Positions 1 to 8,264 of a DNA stretch of 16,488 nucleotides are shown one piece after another. Position 1 is the stretch's first letter; the number at the start of each line of letters is the position of its first letter. The notes beneath the pieces were generated by a model. The model saw nothing but the letters and a program-made list of their open reading frames with translations. It was not told where the DNA came from and ran no database searches. The stretch is from Halobacteriales archaeon (GTDB taxonomy: Archaea; Halobacteriota; Halobacteria; Halobacteriales; Hikarchaeaceae), in the NCBI GenBank assembly GCA_029941175.1, contig JAPYRM010000006.1, positions 1 through 16,488 on the forward strand, read 5' to 3'. The position numbers and the translations under genes are program-made.

Positions 1-1
1 A

Positions 2-478
2 TGCAAGAGGATCCAAGGGAGGCATATAAGTCCCATTTGGACTTGTCTTTGTTTTAAGATCAGTTCCACTTGTAGGGGAATATTGACCCTTGGTCAATCC
101 ATAAATACGATTATCCATCACAACATAAGTCATATTTACATTTCTTCGTACAGCATGAATAAAATGGGCAGCACCAATCGAAAATCCGTCTCCGTCGCCT
201 CCTGCCACCATAACTTCTAGATTTGGGTTAGCTATTTTTGCCCCGCAACCAACTGGAAGAGCCCTACCATGAACACCATGAATAGAATAGGCTCGGACGT
301 ATGTTCCAATTTTTCCAGAGCAGCCTATTCCTGCGACAAAAAATGTATTTTCAGGGGTAGCGCCCGTATTCGAGAGTGCTTTCAATATCCCGTTCATAGT
401 ACCGAAATCCCCACACCCAGGGCACCAAGTTGGTTTTTTATCGGATTTGAAATCTGCGAAGTTTGCACCAGTACTCAT
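2..478 (-). CDS. korB: 2-oxoacid:ferredoxin oxidoreductase beta subunit (partial, 3' end outside window)
   Basis: This is the thiamine-diphosphate-binding beta subunit of a two-subunit 2-oxoacid:ferredoxin oxidoreductase, which decarboxylates a 2-oxoacid to an acyl-CoA and reduces ferredoxin in the cytoplasm. The first 159 residues are visible and the frame stays open to the left edge. The N-terminus carries WCPGCGDFG (Cys19, Cys22) and GIGCSGKIG (Cys53), three of the four cysteines that hold the [4Fe-4S] cluster in this family; the fourth would lie beyond the window. GDGDGF (94-99) followed by a DNRIYGLTKGQ segment is the ThDP/Mg2+ motif. The start is fixed by an ATGA overlap with the korA stop codon, so the two subunits are translationally coupled. 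Substrate (2-oxoglutarate, pyruvate or other) cannot be read from this part; the symbol korB is a family-level choice. Confidence 0.93.
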   Translation of the reverse strand, partial: MSTGANFADFKSDKKPTWCPGCGDFGTMNGILKALSNTGATPENTFFVAGIGCSGKIGTYVRAYSIHGVHGRALPVGCGAKIANPNLEVMVAGGDGDGFSIGAAHFIHAVRRNVNMTYVVMDNRIYGLTKGQYSPTSGTDLKTKTSPNGTYMPPLDPLA

Positions 479-2235
479 TTTAATATAACCTCCTCGGGGA
501 GTAAATAGGAATTAAGCTCTTTTGCAATTTCATCTGCAGAAAATCTCACACCATCATATTTCAATATCCTCGTTACACGTGAGAGGGAATCGTGTTCTAA
601 AAGCGTGGCAAATTGACCACTAGCGTTGCATTCTATAACGAATACCATAGAAGCATTTTGAATCGCTTCGGATACGTCAGGCCGAGGGAATACATAAGGA
701 AAAGAAAGAAATCTTACTTTTTGTTCTAGCTGGTCTATTGCCTCTATTATCGCGCCTTCGTTTGAGCCCCAGGAAATGACTAGAATGTCAGAGTCTGGAG
801 AACCAAACTCGCGGTAATCAAAATTCTCTTGTTCGATTGCAGTTTTTAATTTCCTTTTCCTTTTTTGAACTTGTTTTTCTCGAGTGGGCGGATGCTCGGT
901 TCTACGTCCTAATTCATCGTGTTCGAGTCCTGTTACCATGTGGATTCCACCTTTGGTTCCAGGTAATGTTCGAGGGCTCACACCGTCTTCTGTATCGGCG
1001 TGAGGTTTGAATTGTTTCTGGGAATTGAGCCAGGGTTCTATATCAGAAGTTTCGGTGAGGAATAGACCACGTTCTATTTGGATAGATTCCATATCAAATT
1101 CGTCTGGGGAATAAGTTTGGTCGGTGACTGCGAGTGATAAATCCCCAGTTAAGTAAACAGGGACATTGTACTTCTCGGCTAGGTTGAATGCTTCGACTGT
1201 TTTATGGAAACATTCTGCAATGGTGGTAGGGGCGAGGATGAATCGCTCGCATTCACTGTGACCACCGTACAACATAGTATTTAAGTCCCCTTGTTCTTGT
1301 TTGGTTGGCATACCAGTAGATGGCCCTGCCCTCATAATGTTGCAAATGACAAGAGGAGTTTCGGTCATGGACGCCAAGCCAAAAGTTTCTGTCATGAGAT
1401 CGATTCCGGGGCCTGATGTTGCAGTCATTGCTCGTGCTCCAGTTCTAGCGGCACCCAGAGCTATATTGATTGCAGATAATTCGTCTTCTGCCTGAATTAC
1501 ATGGCCACCAAATTGTTCTATTCTACCTTTCATATAGTTCATTACTGCAGTAGCCGGAGTAATAGGATAGCCTGCATACAAACGGCAACCTGCAGCTATT
1601 GCCCCCATACCTATCGCTTCATCTCCATTGAGTAGAACGTACGTGGCATCGGTGCACTCTAGTATATACCCGAAATCACTAGGATTGTAATTTTCAAGAA
1701 TATAATTGTGACCCAATAATGCAGCTTTTTTATTATTCTCAACGAGTTCGGATCCTTTTCGTGAAAATTGTTTTTCTAAAGATCCGTCTAGATTAGATAG
1801 TGGAAAATTGGTTGCGGCGCAGGTTGCTCCAAGAGCAACTATGTTCCTCATAATTGCACCTCCTGCTTCTTCTGCCAATCTTTGAAGTGGTACATTTAGA
1901 CCAGTCATATTTCGAGGTGGTTTGAAATCTTTCATCATGGTTCGCTCCCCATCGTAAATGATTAAAGATGTATCATGGAGTTGGCTCAAATTTTCTTCAA
2001 CTGTTCGTTTGGTAAGTGCGACGAGAACGTCCATGCGGTCGACAACGCTCTGGACAGGGACTAGGGCAGTTCTTATTTTATAAGAAGTATAACCACCTCG
2101 TATTAGAGAGGCAAAAGCTTTTGATGTGAAAACATGTCGGCCGGCTCTAGAAAGTGCTTGTGCAAAAATTTTTCCGGTGGAATCGATCCCATGGCCAGCC
2201 TCGCCGCCGATGGCCCAGTTTAGATCATCGATCAT
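475..2235 (-). CDS. korA: 2-oxoacid:ferredoxin oxidoreductase alpha subunit with fused N-terminal gamma domain
   Basis: This is the large subunit of the same enzyme. Residues 1 to about 185 form the gamma domain (IGGEAGHGIDSTG near the N-terminus and LIRGGYTSYKIR after it). The alpha/pyrimidine-binding part begins near 205 and carries the diagnostic YPITPAT at about 223-229; a C-terminal domain starts near the DILVISWGSNEGA segment. A gamma-alpha fusion of about 590 residues paired with a short beta subunit is the normal architecture in haloarchaea and many aerobic bacteria. I chose the ATG at 2235 (MIDDLNWAIGG) because family members begin almost directly with this strand; an in-frame ATG at 2262 would add nine residues. 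The stop overlaps the korB start (ATGA). The gene follows the GNAT-like gene after a gap of about 90 bp, in which TATAAC at 2308-2313 is a weak promoter candidate. Confidence 0.93.
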   Translation of the reverse strand: MIDDLNWAIGGEAGHGIDSTGKIFAQALSRAGRHVFTSKAFASLIRGGYTSYKIRTALVPVQSVVDRMDVLVALTKRTVEENLSQLHDTSLIIYDGERTMMKDFKPPRNMTGLNVPLQRLAEEAGGAIMRNIVALGATCAATNFPLSNLDGSLEKQFSRKGSELVENNKKAALLGHNYILENYNPSDFGYILECTDATYVLLNGDEAIGMGAIAAGCRLYAGYPITPATAVMNYMKGRIEQFGGHVIQAEDELSAINIALGAARTGARAMTATSGPGIDLMTETFGLASMTETPLVICNIMRAGPSTGMPTKQEQGDLNTMLYGGHSECERFILAPTTIAECFHKTVEAFNLAEKYNVPVYLTGDLSLAVTDQTYSPDEFDMESIQIERGLFLTETSDIEPWLNSQKQFKPHADTEDGVSPRTLPGTKGGIHMVTGLEHDELGRRTEHPPTREKQVQKRKRKLKTAIEQENFDYREFGSPDSDILVISWGSNEGAIIEAIDQLEQKVRFLSFPYVFPRPDVSEAIQNASMVFVIECNASGQFATLLEHDSLSRVTRILKYDGVRFSADEIAKELNSYLLPEEVILK

Positions 2236-2326
2236 TGACGGAAATGTGCATGGGTAAAACAAAAAGCTTCTGTAAACGTCTTGTTTTGAAGAGGGGTGTT
2301 TGAAGAGGTTATAGAGGTCTAGATTT

Positions 2327-2908
2327 TTATGTTCTAGTAGAATATTTGTAACTAGTTTTTCTAGGATCTATTCCAAAATCTTCGGGGGTTAATTGAGGAG
2401 TTTGTGGGGCATTAGATTCGGTGGAATCGAAAGCTGCCCTAATATGCAGAGGTATTTTGAATGATTGGAATTTAAGCAAAAGTGGTACGGCTTTTGGAGA
2501 GATTGTATCTCGTTTTTCAGATAGTCGATCTTGGATAGAGGGGGAGAGTTCGAGTTCGTCGACGGGGTCGAACCCTATCTGAGATAGATATTCGGTTGGT
2601 TCTGTAAAGAAATAAGACTCGTCGAAGCCTTCCTTTTGAGCGTTTTTAATTAGTTTCTCAAAGATTTGGGCAAGTATCGATTCTTTTTGAGAGTTGTCCA
2701 AAATACAGATGCTAGTTATTTCACAGAAATCTGCTTTGTCGTGTTCTTTGTGAATTCGATTACGCCCAAATCCCAATCTAGAACGTTTGTTTGAATCCAT
2801 TGAAATGACATAATCTCTAGAACGAAAAGCGACATCGTCTGCTGAAAGAAATTCTATCTGATCGAGGAGCCAAAGTTCGTCACGGTTCTTGGCTGCTTGG
2901 ACATACAT
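2327..2908 (-). CDS. GNAT-like acetyltransferase-fold protein with degenerate acetyl-CoA loop
   Basis: This 193-residue protein appears to have a GNAT N-acetyltransferase fold: N-terminal MYVQAAKNRDELWLLDQIE, the strand CEITSICILDNS (family motif A strand), a helix, then a strand ending SYFFTEPTEYLSQIGFDPVDE (typical motif B, with the YL..GF signature). The C-terminal extension ends in DFGIDPRKTSYKYS, which I recall from a haloarchaeal GNAT group of similar length. The loop that normally reads Q/R-x-x-G-x-G/A and grips the acetyl-CoA pyrophosphate is here SQKESIL, with no glycine, so catalysis is doubtful. Substrate unknown. It is the first gene of a possible operon with korA and korB and is divergent from the cysteine hydrolase gene. 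A T-rich element centred about 26 nt upstream of the ATG is compatible with a leaderless transcript but weak. Confidence 0.7.
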   Translation of the reverse strand: MYVQAAKNRDELWLLDQIEFLSADDVAFRSRDYVISMDSNKRSRLGFGRNRIHKEHDKADFCEITSICILDNSQKESILAQIFEKLIKNAQKEGFDESYFFTEPTEYLSQIGFDPVDELELSPSIQDRLSEKRDTISPKAVPLLLKFQSFKIPLHIRAAFDSTESNAPQTPQLTPEDFGIDPRKTSYKYSTRT

Positions 2909-2985
2909 AAAATATCATTGCGTTCAGAATGCAAAAAGTATTTGTAGCGAGAATTGACCGGAAAGATGATCAAAAGGGGCACAAA

Positions 2986-3579
2986 ATGGGTTGGATGAGC
3001 AATATGATAAATGACCCAGCCCTTGTTATTGTTGATTATCAACTAGATTTTTGTAAAAAGTATTCAGAAGAAGTCAACGGATTTGTAGAAGATCCAATTC
3101 ACCAGTCAGCAATAGATGCGACTGCTAAGTTTCTTAAAAGATATAGGGAATCGGGGAGAACCCCGATATTTGTGGGAGCCAATCATAGTGAGAAAACTGT
3201 GTCTAGGCCTTTGTTTGAAAAATATGAGAGAATTGGGAAGTGGTTCTGTAGACCAGGAACTGAAGGGGCAGAGTTTGCGCCAGAATTAGAAGTTGGAGAA
3301 GAGGATATAGTAGTCATTAAACATAGATATAGTGGATTTCACAATACAGATTTGGATGATTACCTGAGAAGCAATGGCATCACAAATGTTTTGTTTGGAG
3401 GTTGTGCGACTAACGTCTGTGTTGCCACTACTCTATATGATGCTTATGACAATGGATATGACGTGACATTGCTTTCAGATTGTTCAAGTACAGATCTACC
3501 AGAATTACAAGAATTGACTGAGAAAAATGTGGAATCTAAGTTTGGAAAGGTCTGTAAAAGTACGGAAATAAAGTTATAG
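2986..3579 (+). CDS. Isochorismatase-family cysteine hydrolase
   Basis: This is a cytoplasmic hydrolase of the isochorismatase/nicotinamidase superfamily. The Asp-Lys-Cys triad is visible: Asp in VIVDYQLDF (residue 17 with this start), Lys in VIKHRYSGFH (112) and the nucleophilic Cys in GGCATNVCVATT (145), with the cis-peptide segment next to it. The DxHxxH zinc motif of nicotinamidases (PncA) is absent; the equivalent region reads VGANHSEKTVSRPLF. I therefore do not call it PncA and leave the substrate open. The start is ambiguous: in-frame ATGs at 2929, 2986, 2995 and 3004 all fit, and family members usually have 10-17 residues before the catalytic Asp, which disfavours 2929. It is divergent from the GNAT-like gene and its 3' end overlaps the dnaJ stop by 6 bp tail to tail. 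Confidence 0.85.
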   Translation: MGWMSNMINDPALVIVDYQLDFCKKYSEEVNGFVEDPIHQSAIDATAKFLKRYRESGRTPIFVGANHSEKTVSRPLFEKYERIGKWFCRPGTEGAEFAPELEVGEEDIVVIKHRYSGFHNTDLDDYLRSNGITNVLFGGCATNVCVATTLYDAYDNGYDVTLLSDCSSTDLPELQELTEKNVESKFGKVCKSTEIKL

Positions 3580-4707
3580 TTCTTTAAGTTTATCAAAAAT
3601 TCCAGATTTGATGTTAGCCTCGGTGGGTTTTCCAAAAAATTTGAGTACTTTTTTCTGTTCATTGGTGAGAGAGGAAGGATGAGGAGTTGGTATTTGGACT
3701 TTAGTGATTTGATTGCCGAAGGATTTTTTTCTACCTTGCTGAGGCATTCCACACCCACTTAGTGTAAAGATATCACCACTTTGAGTACCAGGGGGGATGA
3801 TTAATTCGGAAAGCCCACCTAAAGTTGGTACTTTTATTTTGGTCCCAAAAACTGCATCTTGGAAAGGTAGTTCATAAGAATAGTAGACGGTGGAGCCTTC
3901 GCGTTTGAAATCAGAATGTGGTTTGATGGATACCATTATTTTTAGATCTCCGTTGGCACCATTTTTTAATGCTGCACCCTCACCTTCATAGAGGAAAATA
4001 GTCCCATCTAAAACGCCAGGGGGGACTTGAAATGGGAGTTCGGTCTTATTTGTAGAAATTCCGGATCCGGAGCATGAATTGCAGTTTTTGGAGTAAGATA
4101 CCCGCTCCCCGTTACAAGTAGAACAAGTGGCTACTTGTTGAATCTGGCCAAGTACGGTTGAGCTTGTACGAGTGACAGTTCCAGTTCCGTTACAAGTAGA
4201 ACAATTAATAGTTTTTGCGTCGGAGGGGTGGCCAGCTCCATTACACTTAGTGCAGGACTCGGGACGGGTAAAACGTATGGTCTTAGTTACTCCAAAATAT
4301 GCATCTTCCAAATCCACTTCAAGAGACGTTGTGAGAGTTTTTCCGCGTCGGGATGATGAGCGAGATGGCCCTCCAAAAAAAGTTTCGAAGAGATTTCCAA
4401 ATCCGGTGGAAAAATTGGAAGTGGTGAAGAAGTCACTTGTATTTCCACTAAAATGAGTATTCGAGAAACCTCCTTGTTTTTGGGCTTGTTCAAATTGGGA
4501 ATGACCGACTTGATCATATGTTTTTCGAAGGGGGGGATCAGTTAGAACGTCCTTTGCTTTCTTTATTTTTTTGAATTCTTCTTCTGCGTTCGGATCGCTA
4601 GAAACGTCAGGATGGTACTGGGCCGCTTTTTTACGATAGGCTTGTTTGATTTCGGGGGTAGTGGCCCCCCGCCCAACTCCGAGAACATCGTAAAAATCCT
4701 TATTCAT
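3574..4707 (-). CDS. dnaJ: Molecular chaperone DnaJ (Hsp40)
   Basis: This is the co-chaperone that delivers unfolded clients to DnaK and stimulates its ATPase. The J domain covers residues 1-70 with HPD at 32-34. A Gly/Phe/Ser/Thr-rich linker covers about 78-118. The zinc-binding domain has four Cys pairs (C152/C155, C169/C172, C195/C198, C209/C212). C-terminal substrate-binding domains follow to residue 377, the usual length for a class I DnaJ. The third zinc repeat reads CSTCNGER instead of CxxCxGxG, so one glycine is lost while all metal ligands are kept. The gene lies 45 bp after dnaK. A TTAAATAA element centred about 28 nt upstream of the ATG could give dnaJ its own leaderless transcript. 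The stop overlaps the converging cysteine hydrolase gene. Confidence 0.97.
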   Translation of the reverse strand: MNKDFYDVLGVGRGATTPEIKQAYRKKAAQYHPDVSSDPNAEEEFKKIKKAKDVLTDPPLRKTYDQVGHSQFEQAQKQGGFSNTHFSGNTSDFFTTSNFSTGFGNLFETFFGGPSRSSSRRGKTLTTSLEVDLEDAYFGVTKTIRFTRPESCTKCNGAGHPSDAKTINCSTCNGTGTVTRTSSTVLGQIQQVATCSTCNGERVSYSKNCNSCSGSGISTNKTELPFQVPPGVLDGTIFLYEGEGAALKNGANGDLKIMVSIKPHSDFKREGSTVYYSYELPFQDAVFGTKIKVPTLGGLSELIIPPGTQSGDIFTLSGCGMPQQGRKKSFGNQITKVQIPTPHPSSLTNEQKKVLKFFGKPTEANIKSGIFDKLKEL

Positions 4708-4730
4708 AGATAGGATCGAATAGGAGAAGG

Positions 4731-4740
4731 GGTTATTTAA
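4731..4740 (-). promoter_or_regulatory. Candidate TATA box for dnaJ
   Basis: On the minus strand the dnaK-dnaJ gap contains TTAAATAACC, with its AT core centred about 28 nt before the dnaJ ATG. That is the distance expected for an archaeal TATA box giving a leaderless or nearly leaderless mRNA. It is an inference from position and composition; the gene may equally be read through from grpE-dnaK. Confidence 0.35.
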
Positions 4741-4752
4741 CTACCAGGAAAA

Positions 4753-6585
4753 TTATTCTTCCATGTCTTCAAATTCTGCATCAACAGGTTCTTCTGTTGA
4801 ATCGCCAGGGGACTCTGTAGAAGCTGAAGAATCGGTATTGCTTTCTTCGTATATTCGTTTTCCAATTTCTTGAAGTTTCGTGGATAAGTTCTCGAGAGAA
4901 GTTGTGATTTCATCTGCTGAAGACTCTTCGTTTTGTAAAGTGGAATCTAGTTCGGACATCGCAGATTCTATTTCGGTCTTAAGGACTTCATCTACGTGTT
5001 CCTTATGTTCTTCGAGTAGATTTTTGGCTTGGTTTAGGGCGGATTCTGCATTATTTCTCGCCTCCACCATAGTGCGCCGCTGTTTATCTTCTTCTGCATG
5101 TTCTTCTGCTTCTTTTTTCATTCGTTCTATGTCTTCTTCTGAAAGTCCGGATCCTCCGGAAATAGTTATGGACTCTTTGTTGCCAGATCCTTTATCTTCT
5201 GCAGACACGTGGGTGATTCCATTTGCATCTAATTTGAAAGTGACTTCGATCTGAGGAATTCCAGCAGGAGCCGGAGGGATTCCGGAGAGTTCAAAATCGC
5301 CTAAGAGTTCATTTTTGTCTGCGAGTTCTCTTTCACCTTGAGAGACTTTGATGTGAACAGATGGCTGATTATTTGCTGCTGTTGTGAATATTTTTGATTC
5401 TTCGGTGGGGATAGTAGTATTACGCATGATTAGCCGTTCGAAGAGTCCACCTTTAACTTCGATTCCGAGTGATAGAGGAGTAACGTCGAGTAAAACTATA
5501 TCTTGAATATCGCCAGATAGAACCCCTCCTTGAATTGCAGCACCTAGCGCAATGGATTCATCTGGATTGATATTTTTTCGGGGCTCTTTACCAAGTATAG
5601 AAATCACTTTTTCCTGCACGTTAGGGATTCTAGTGGACCCACCAACGAGAATTACTTCGTCGATATCAGAGGCCGAGCAGTTTGCATCTTTCAATGCCTT
5701 TTGTATTGGTCCGGGAGTTCTTTCAAGGAGATCTTTAGTTAGTGATTCAAAAGTAGATCGTGTTATTTTTTGTTCGAGGTGAAGGGGTCCGGAATCAGTT
5801 GCAGTTACATAAGGTAAATTGATAGTTGCCTCTATAGAGCTCGAGAGTTCTATTTTAGCATTTTCTGCTGCCTCCTTTAGACGCTGGAGAGCTTGGAGAT
5901 CTTTTGTGAGATCAACACCATGTGAGTTTTTGAATTCGTTTGCTATGTGATCGATTAGAGCCCCATCCCAGTCGTCACCGCCTAGATTAGAATCCCCATT
6001 GGTTGCCAAGACCTCGTAAACTCCACCACCAAGTTCAAGAATTGAAACGTCGAAAGTTCCACCCCCTAAATCAAAGACTAGAATTGTTTTGTTTTCGGAA
6101 TCTCCGAGTCCATAAGACATTGCAGCTGCAGTTGGTTCATTGATTATTCTCTCAACTGTAAAGCCTGCTATTTCTCCGGCATTTTTTGTTGCTTGGCGTT
6201 GGGCGTCATTGAAATATGCAGGCACAGTTATAACTGCTCGAGTCACGGGTTCGCCCAAGTAATCCTCTGCATCGCGTTTTATTTTTTGCAAAATTATCGC
6301 AGAAATTTGTTCTGGAGAATAATCTTTTTTATCGATGGTAACTGAATATTTTTCTTCACCCATGTGACGTTTTATCGAACGGATAGTTCGTTCAGGATTT
6401 TGTATTGCTTGATTTTTTGCAGGTCTCCCAACAAGTCTTTCCGTTTTTGAGGTAAAAGCAACAATGGAAGGTGTGGTTCGGTCACCTTCTGCATTTACTA
6501 TGATTTCAGGATCGCCAGATTCCATTACTGCAAATGCAGAATTGGTGGTTCCTAAATCAATACCAATGATCTTACTGCTTGTCAT
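4753..6585 (-). CDS. dnaK: Molecular chaperone DnaK (Hsp70)
   Basis: This is an ATP-driven Hsp70 chaperone of 610 residues. Nucleotide-binding motifs: phosphate-1 [11 protein letters not shown] (6-16), [11 protein letters not shown] (149-159), phosphate-2 [13 protein letters not shown] (170-182) and the adenosine motif LVGGSTRIP (313-321). The interdomain linker region is [14 protein letters not shown] (363-376). The substrate-binding domain, a charged helical lid and an acidic tail ([10 protein letters not shown]) follow. Around residues 70-95 the protein lacks the roughly 24-residue insertion of Gram-negative DnaKs, so it is the short form seen in archaea and Gram-positive bacteria. Archaeal DnaK is generally regarded as acquired from bacteria and kept in mesophiles. 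It lies 42 bp after grpE and 45 bp before dnaJ in a complete grpE-dnaK-dnaJ cluster. The preceding bases CCTCC on the coding strand are not a Shine-Dalgarno site. Confidence 0.98.
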   Translation of the reverse strand: MTSSKIIGIDLGTTNSAFAVMESGDPEIIVNAEGDRTTPSIVAFTSKTERLVGRPAKNQAIQNPERTIRSIKRHMGEEKYSVTIDKKDYSPEQISAIILQKIKRDAEDYLGEPVTRAVITVPAYFNDAQRQATKNAGEIAGFTVERIINEPTAAAMSYGLGDSENKTILVFDLGGGTFDVSILELGGGVYEVLATNGDSNLGGDDWDGALIDHIANEFKNSHGVDLTKDLQALQRLKEAAENAKIELSSSIEATINLPYVTATDSGPLHLEQKITRSTFESLTKDLLERTPGPIQKALKDANCSASDIDEVILVGGSTRIPNVQEKVISILGKEPRKNINPDESIALGAAIQGGVLSGDIQDIVLLDVTPLSLGIEVKGGLFERLIMRNTTIPTEESKIFTTAANNQPSVHIKVSQGERELADKNELLGDFELSGIPPAPAGIPQIEVTFKLDANGITHVSAEDKGSGNKESITISGGSGLSEEDIERMKKEAEEHAEEDKQRRTMVEARNNAESALNQAKNLLEEHKEHVDEVLKTEIESAMSELDSTLQNEESSADEITTSLENLSTKLQEIGKRIYEESNTDSSASTESPGDSTEEPVDAEFEDMEE

Positions 6586-6627
6586 GTGGGAGGAAATACT
6601 ATTTTTGTCCCATTAAAGGTTACTAAT

Positions 6628-7284
6628 TCACTGAACTTCAGAAGAGTCGGAACTAATAGATACCTGGGCGGGTCTCAGAATTTTGGATCCGACAGAGCAT
6701 CCAATTCGGTGGATAAATTCAATAGTTCCAGGGGACTGAGATCCTTCGACGCTAGAGAAAACTTCGTGGGCGTAAGGATCCACTTGATCCCCAGGAGATG
6801 GGATTATGAGAGATACATTGGAAGAAGATAGGGTAGAGTCTAAATTTGCCAATATTGCTTTTACACTTGAGATAGCATTTTCGTTTTGATATTGTTCAGA
6901 TAGAAGAACCAAGCCTTCGCGCAGATCGAACAATCGGAATAAGATGTTTTCGATCGATCGCAGTTTATCTGATTCGTATTGTTTTTGTTTTCTTTTTTTG
7001 TAATTTTGGTGATCGGCGTGGGCACGTTGGAGAACGGATTCCAATTCAAGCATGGAAGCCTGTTGTTGTGTCAATTCATCGACGATTAGATCCAATTTTG
7101 CCTTGTTTGGTGAGGAAAAAATAGGGGCATCAAGATCGTGTCCAAAATTATTTTGTAGCATCATGTCGAGAGAAGATGATAAGATATCTAGTTCAGAATC
7201 TGTGTCTGAATCTCGGGCGTTTTCTGGTGTGTTTATATCCAACTCAGAATCATTTTTGGTATGTTGTTCTGACGGATTAGACAT
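6628..7284 (-). CDS. grpE: Nucleotide exchange factor GrpE
   Basis: GrpE releases ADP from DnaK. The protein has 218 residues. Residues 1 to about 65 form a polar, Ser/Asp/Glu-rich tail. A long helix (KLDLIVDELTQQQASMLELE through the YKKRKQKQYESDKLRS segment) forms the dimer coiled coil. The C-terminal beta domain carries VDPYAHEVFSSVEG and GSKILRPAQVSIS, matching the family signature (DPYxHEAV ... VLRPAxVxVS). I chose the ATG at 7284 because a TATA box lies 26 nt upstream of it. The longer open frame (to 7416) would add 44 hydrophobic and non-conserved residues that overlap the promoter. It is the first gene of grpE-dnaK-dnaJ and is divergent from the small lipoprotein gene. Confidence 0.93.
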   Translation of the reverse strand: MSNPSEQHTKNDSELDINTPENARDSDTDSELDILSSSLDMMLQNNFGHDLDAPIFSSPNKAKLDLIVDELTQQQASMLELESVLQRAHADHQNYKKRKQKQYESDKLRSIENILFRLFDLREGLVLLSEQYQNENAISSVKAILANLDSTLSSSNVSLIIPSPGDQVDPYAHEVFSSVEGSQSPGTIEFIHRIGCSVGSKILRPAQVSISSDSSEVQ

Positions 7285-7305
7285 ATGAAGTAAGAATTGT
7301 TGTGG

Positions 7306-7314
7306 AATTATAAA
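7306..7314 (-). promoter_or_regulatory. TATA box of the grpE-dnaK-dnaJ operon
   Basis: TTTATAATT on the minus strand is centred 26 nt upstream of the A of the grpE ATG. This is the classical archaeal TATA position for transcription starting at or next to the start codon, so the grpE mRNA is probably leaderless. No clear purine-rich BRE is seen directly upstream, and no bacterial CIRCE-type inverted repeat is visible. Confidence 0.65.
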
Positions 7315-7373
7315 GATATTGTGACAGGAATTCCTCAAGATTAATTTTGCTTGAGAACATTGATAGGGTAGAA

Positions 7374-7751
7374 ATGCAAAGACGATTGTTCCTCTCAAAG
7401 ATGTTAGTGATTCCAATTGTACTAGGGGGTTGTGCGGGGATACAAAGCGCAGAAGGGATTAGAAGCGCGCCGACATCTGATCGCCAAGTACAGAAGTTAG
7501 TAAGGGTCGAAGATTTTGGCATAAATGCTACGTCTGAAGGAAAACTTGTAGTAGATACAATAATAATAAATGAGGGAAGGGCCCCCAGAGTTGGTAAATT
7601 GGTTATAGTGGTAGAAGCGGGTGGGAAGAAAGAGCAGAAAACAGAAGTGATAGAAATTGGACCAAATGAAAAGGTAAAAACAAATACCGTTTTTGAAATT
7701 TCTTTGGAGGAATTTGAGTATGCGGGAGACCTAAAAATGTCCATAGAATAG
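7374..7751 (+). CDS. Small putative Tat-exported lipoprotein, unknown function
   Basis: This 125-residue protein starts MQRRLFLSKM, followed by a short hydrophobic stretch (MLVIPIVL) and the lipobox LGGC with Cys20. An Arg pair at 3-4 followed by LFL resembles the twin-arginine motif used by most haloarchaeal lipoproteins, so I infer export by Tat and lipid attachment at Cys20 on the outer face of the membrane. The mature part of about 105 residues alternates hydrophobic and polar residues (KLVVDTIIINEGRAPRVGKL, then EVIEIGPNEKVKTNTVFEIS), which suggests a small beta-sandwich of the FxLYD/CARDB kind; I do not recognise a specific family. The in-frame ATG at 7347 would put nine charged residues before the RR pair, so the start at 7374 is preferred. 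It is divergent from grpE and convergent with the PUA-like gene, which begins 9 bp beyond its stop. Confidence 0.72.
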   Translation: MQRRLFLSKMLVIPIVLGGCAGIQSAEGIRSAPTSDRQVQKLVRVEDFGINATSEGKLVVDTIIINEGRAPRVGKLVIVVEAGGKKEQKTEVIEIGPNEKVKTNTVFEISLEEFEYAGDLKMSIE

Positions 7752-7760
7752 ACTGAAAAA

Positions 7761-8264
7761 TCAAGAGAGATGTAATTGTCTACTTTTGGGTATCTGAGAA
7801 TGGAGAATCCCATTGGAATAAAGTCCAACCCCTATTTGAATGTCATGATCAGATAAATTTCCACGTACTACGACGTATCCCGGGGTACCATCCCAATCCA
7901 TATGCAAAGGCGCCCCCTGGACGAATTGTAAAACTTGGTCAGGGGGTAGTGATAAAACATTTTTGCGAGCGTGGTGACCAAATTTTTGTACGGCATTCGT
8001 AGTAGGTTTCCAACTTTTTTGGTTGGTGGTAGTGAATCGAAGTCCTAGGGCCTCTATTTGAATGCTTTTTGATAAGTTGCCTTTGAAAACCCATATTTTT
8101 CCATATCCTTTCTCCCAGAAAGTATATTCTTTGAATATTTTTGGAGGGATTTCAAATCTATCATTCCAAAAGTCTAGGAGTTCTGATCTTGTGACGGAAG
8201 ATTGGTTTTTTTGACGTGCCGTGTCGGTAAGTAATAAATCAAAAGTGGTAGATTTGGAATTCAT
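7761..8264 (-). CDS. Free-standing RsmF/NSUN-type PUA-like RNA-binding protein (DUF7122-like)
   Basis: This 167-residue protein has an N-terminal helical part (TRSELLDFWNDRFEIPPKIF, then YTFWEKGYGKIWVF) and a C-terminal part that resembles the PUA-like domain at the C-terminus of RsmF-type m5C methyltransferases: FGHHARKNVLSL, then GYVVVRG, then GVGLYSNGILHSQIPKSRQ, matching the pattern Gy.lV ... G.G....G.lkn.lPK..R. I recall the same architecture as an uncharacterised haloarchaeal family (DUF7122). Its ATG overlaps the stop of the NSUN methyltransferase gene (ATGA), so the two are translationally coupled and probably act together, the PUA-like subunit helping bind the RNA. It is the last gene of the gcv-NSUN run. 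The PUA assignment is inference from pattern; the family name is from memory. Confidence 0.68.
   Translation of the reverse strand: MNSKSTTFDLLLTDTARQKNQSSVTRSELLDFWNDRFEIPPKIFKEYTFWEKGYGKIWVFKGNLSKSIQIEALGLRFTTTNQKSWKPTTNAVQKFGHHARKNVLSLPPDQVLQFVQGAPLHMDWDGTPGYVVVRGNLSDHDIQIGVGLYSNGILHSQIPKSRQLHLS

Noticed and set aside
269..508. Plus-strand open frame of 79 codons inside korB
   Set aside because: It lies antisense to a well-conserved korB region; its translation has no recognisable motif and is Cys/Ser-rich as expected for a shadow frame.
2986..3579. Nicotinamidase (PncA) for the isochorismatase-family protein
   Set aside because: The metal-binding DxHxxH segment of nicotinamidases is missing, so only the superfamily is called.
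4880..5254. Plus-strand open frame of 124 codons inside dnaK
   Set aside because: Antisense to the charged lid region of DnaK; the Ser-rich translation (runs of SSS, CSS) mirrors Glu/Asp/Lys codons of the real gene.
7277..7828. Minus-strand open frame of 183 codons across the lipoprotein gene
   Set aside because: It overlaps the grpE promoter, the lipoprotein gene and the PUA-like gene; its Phe/Ser/Ile-rich translation shows no motif, while the plus-strand frame has a clear signal peptide.
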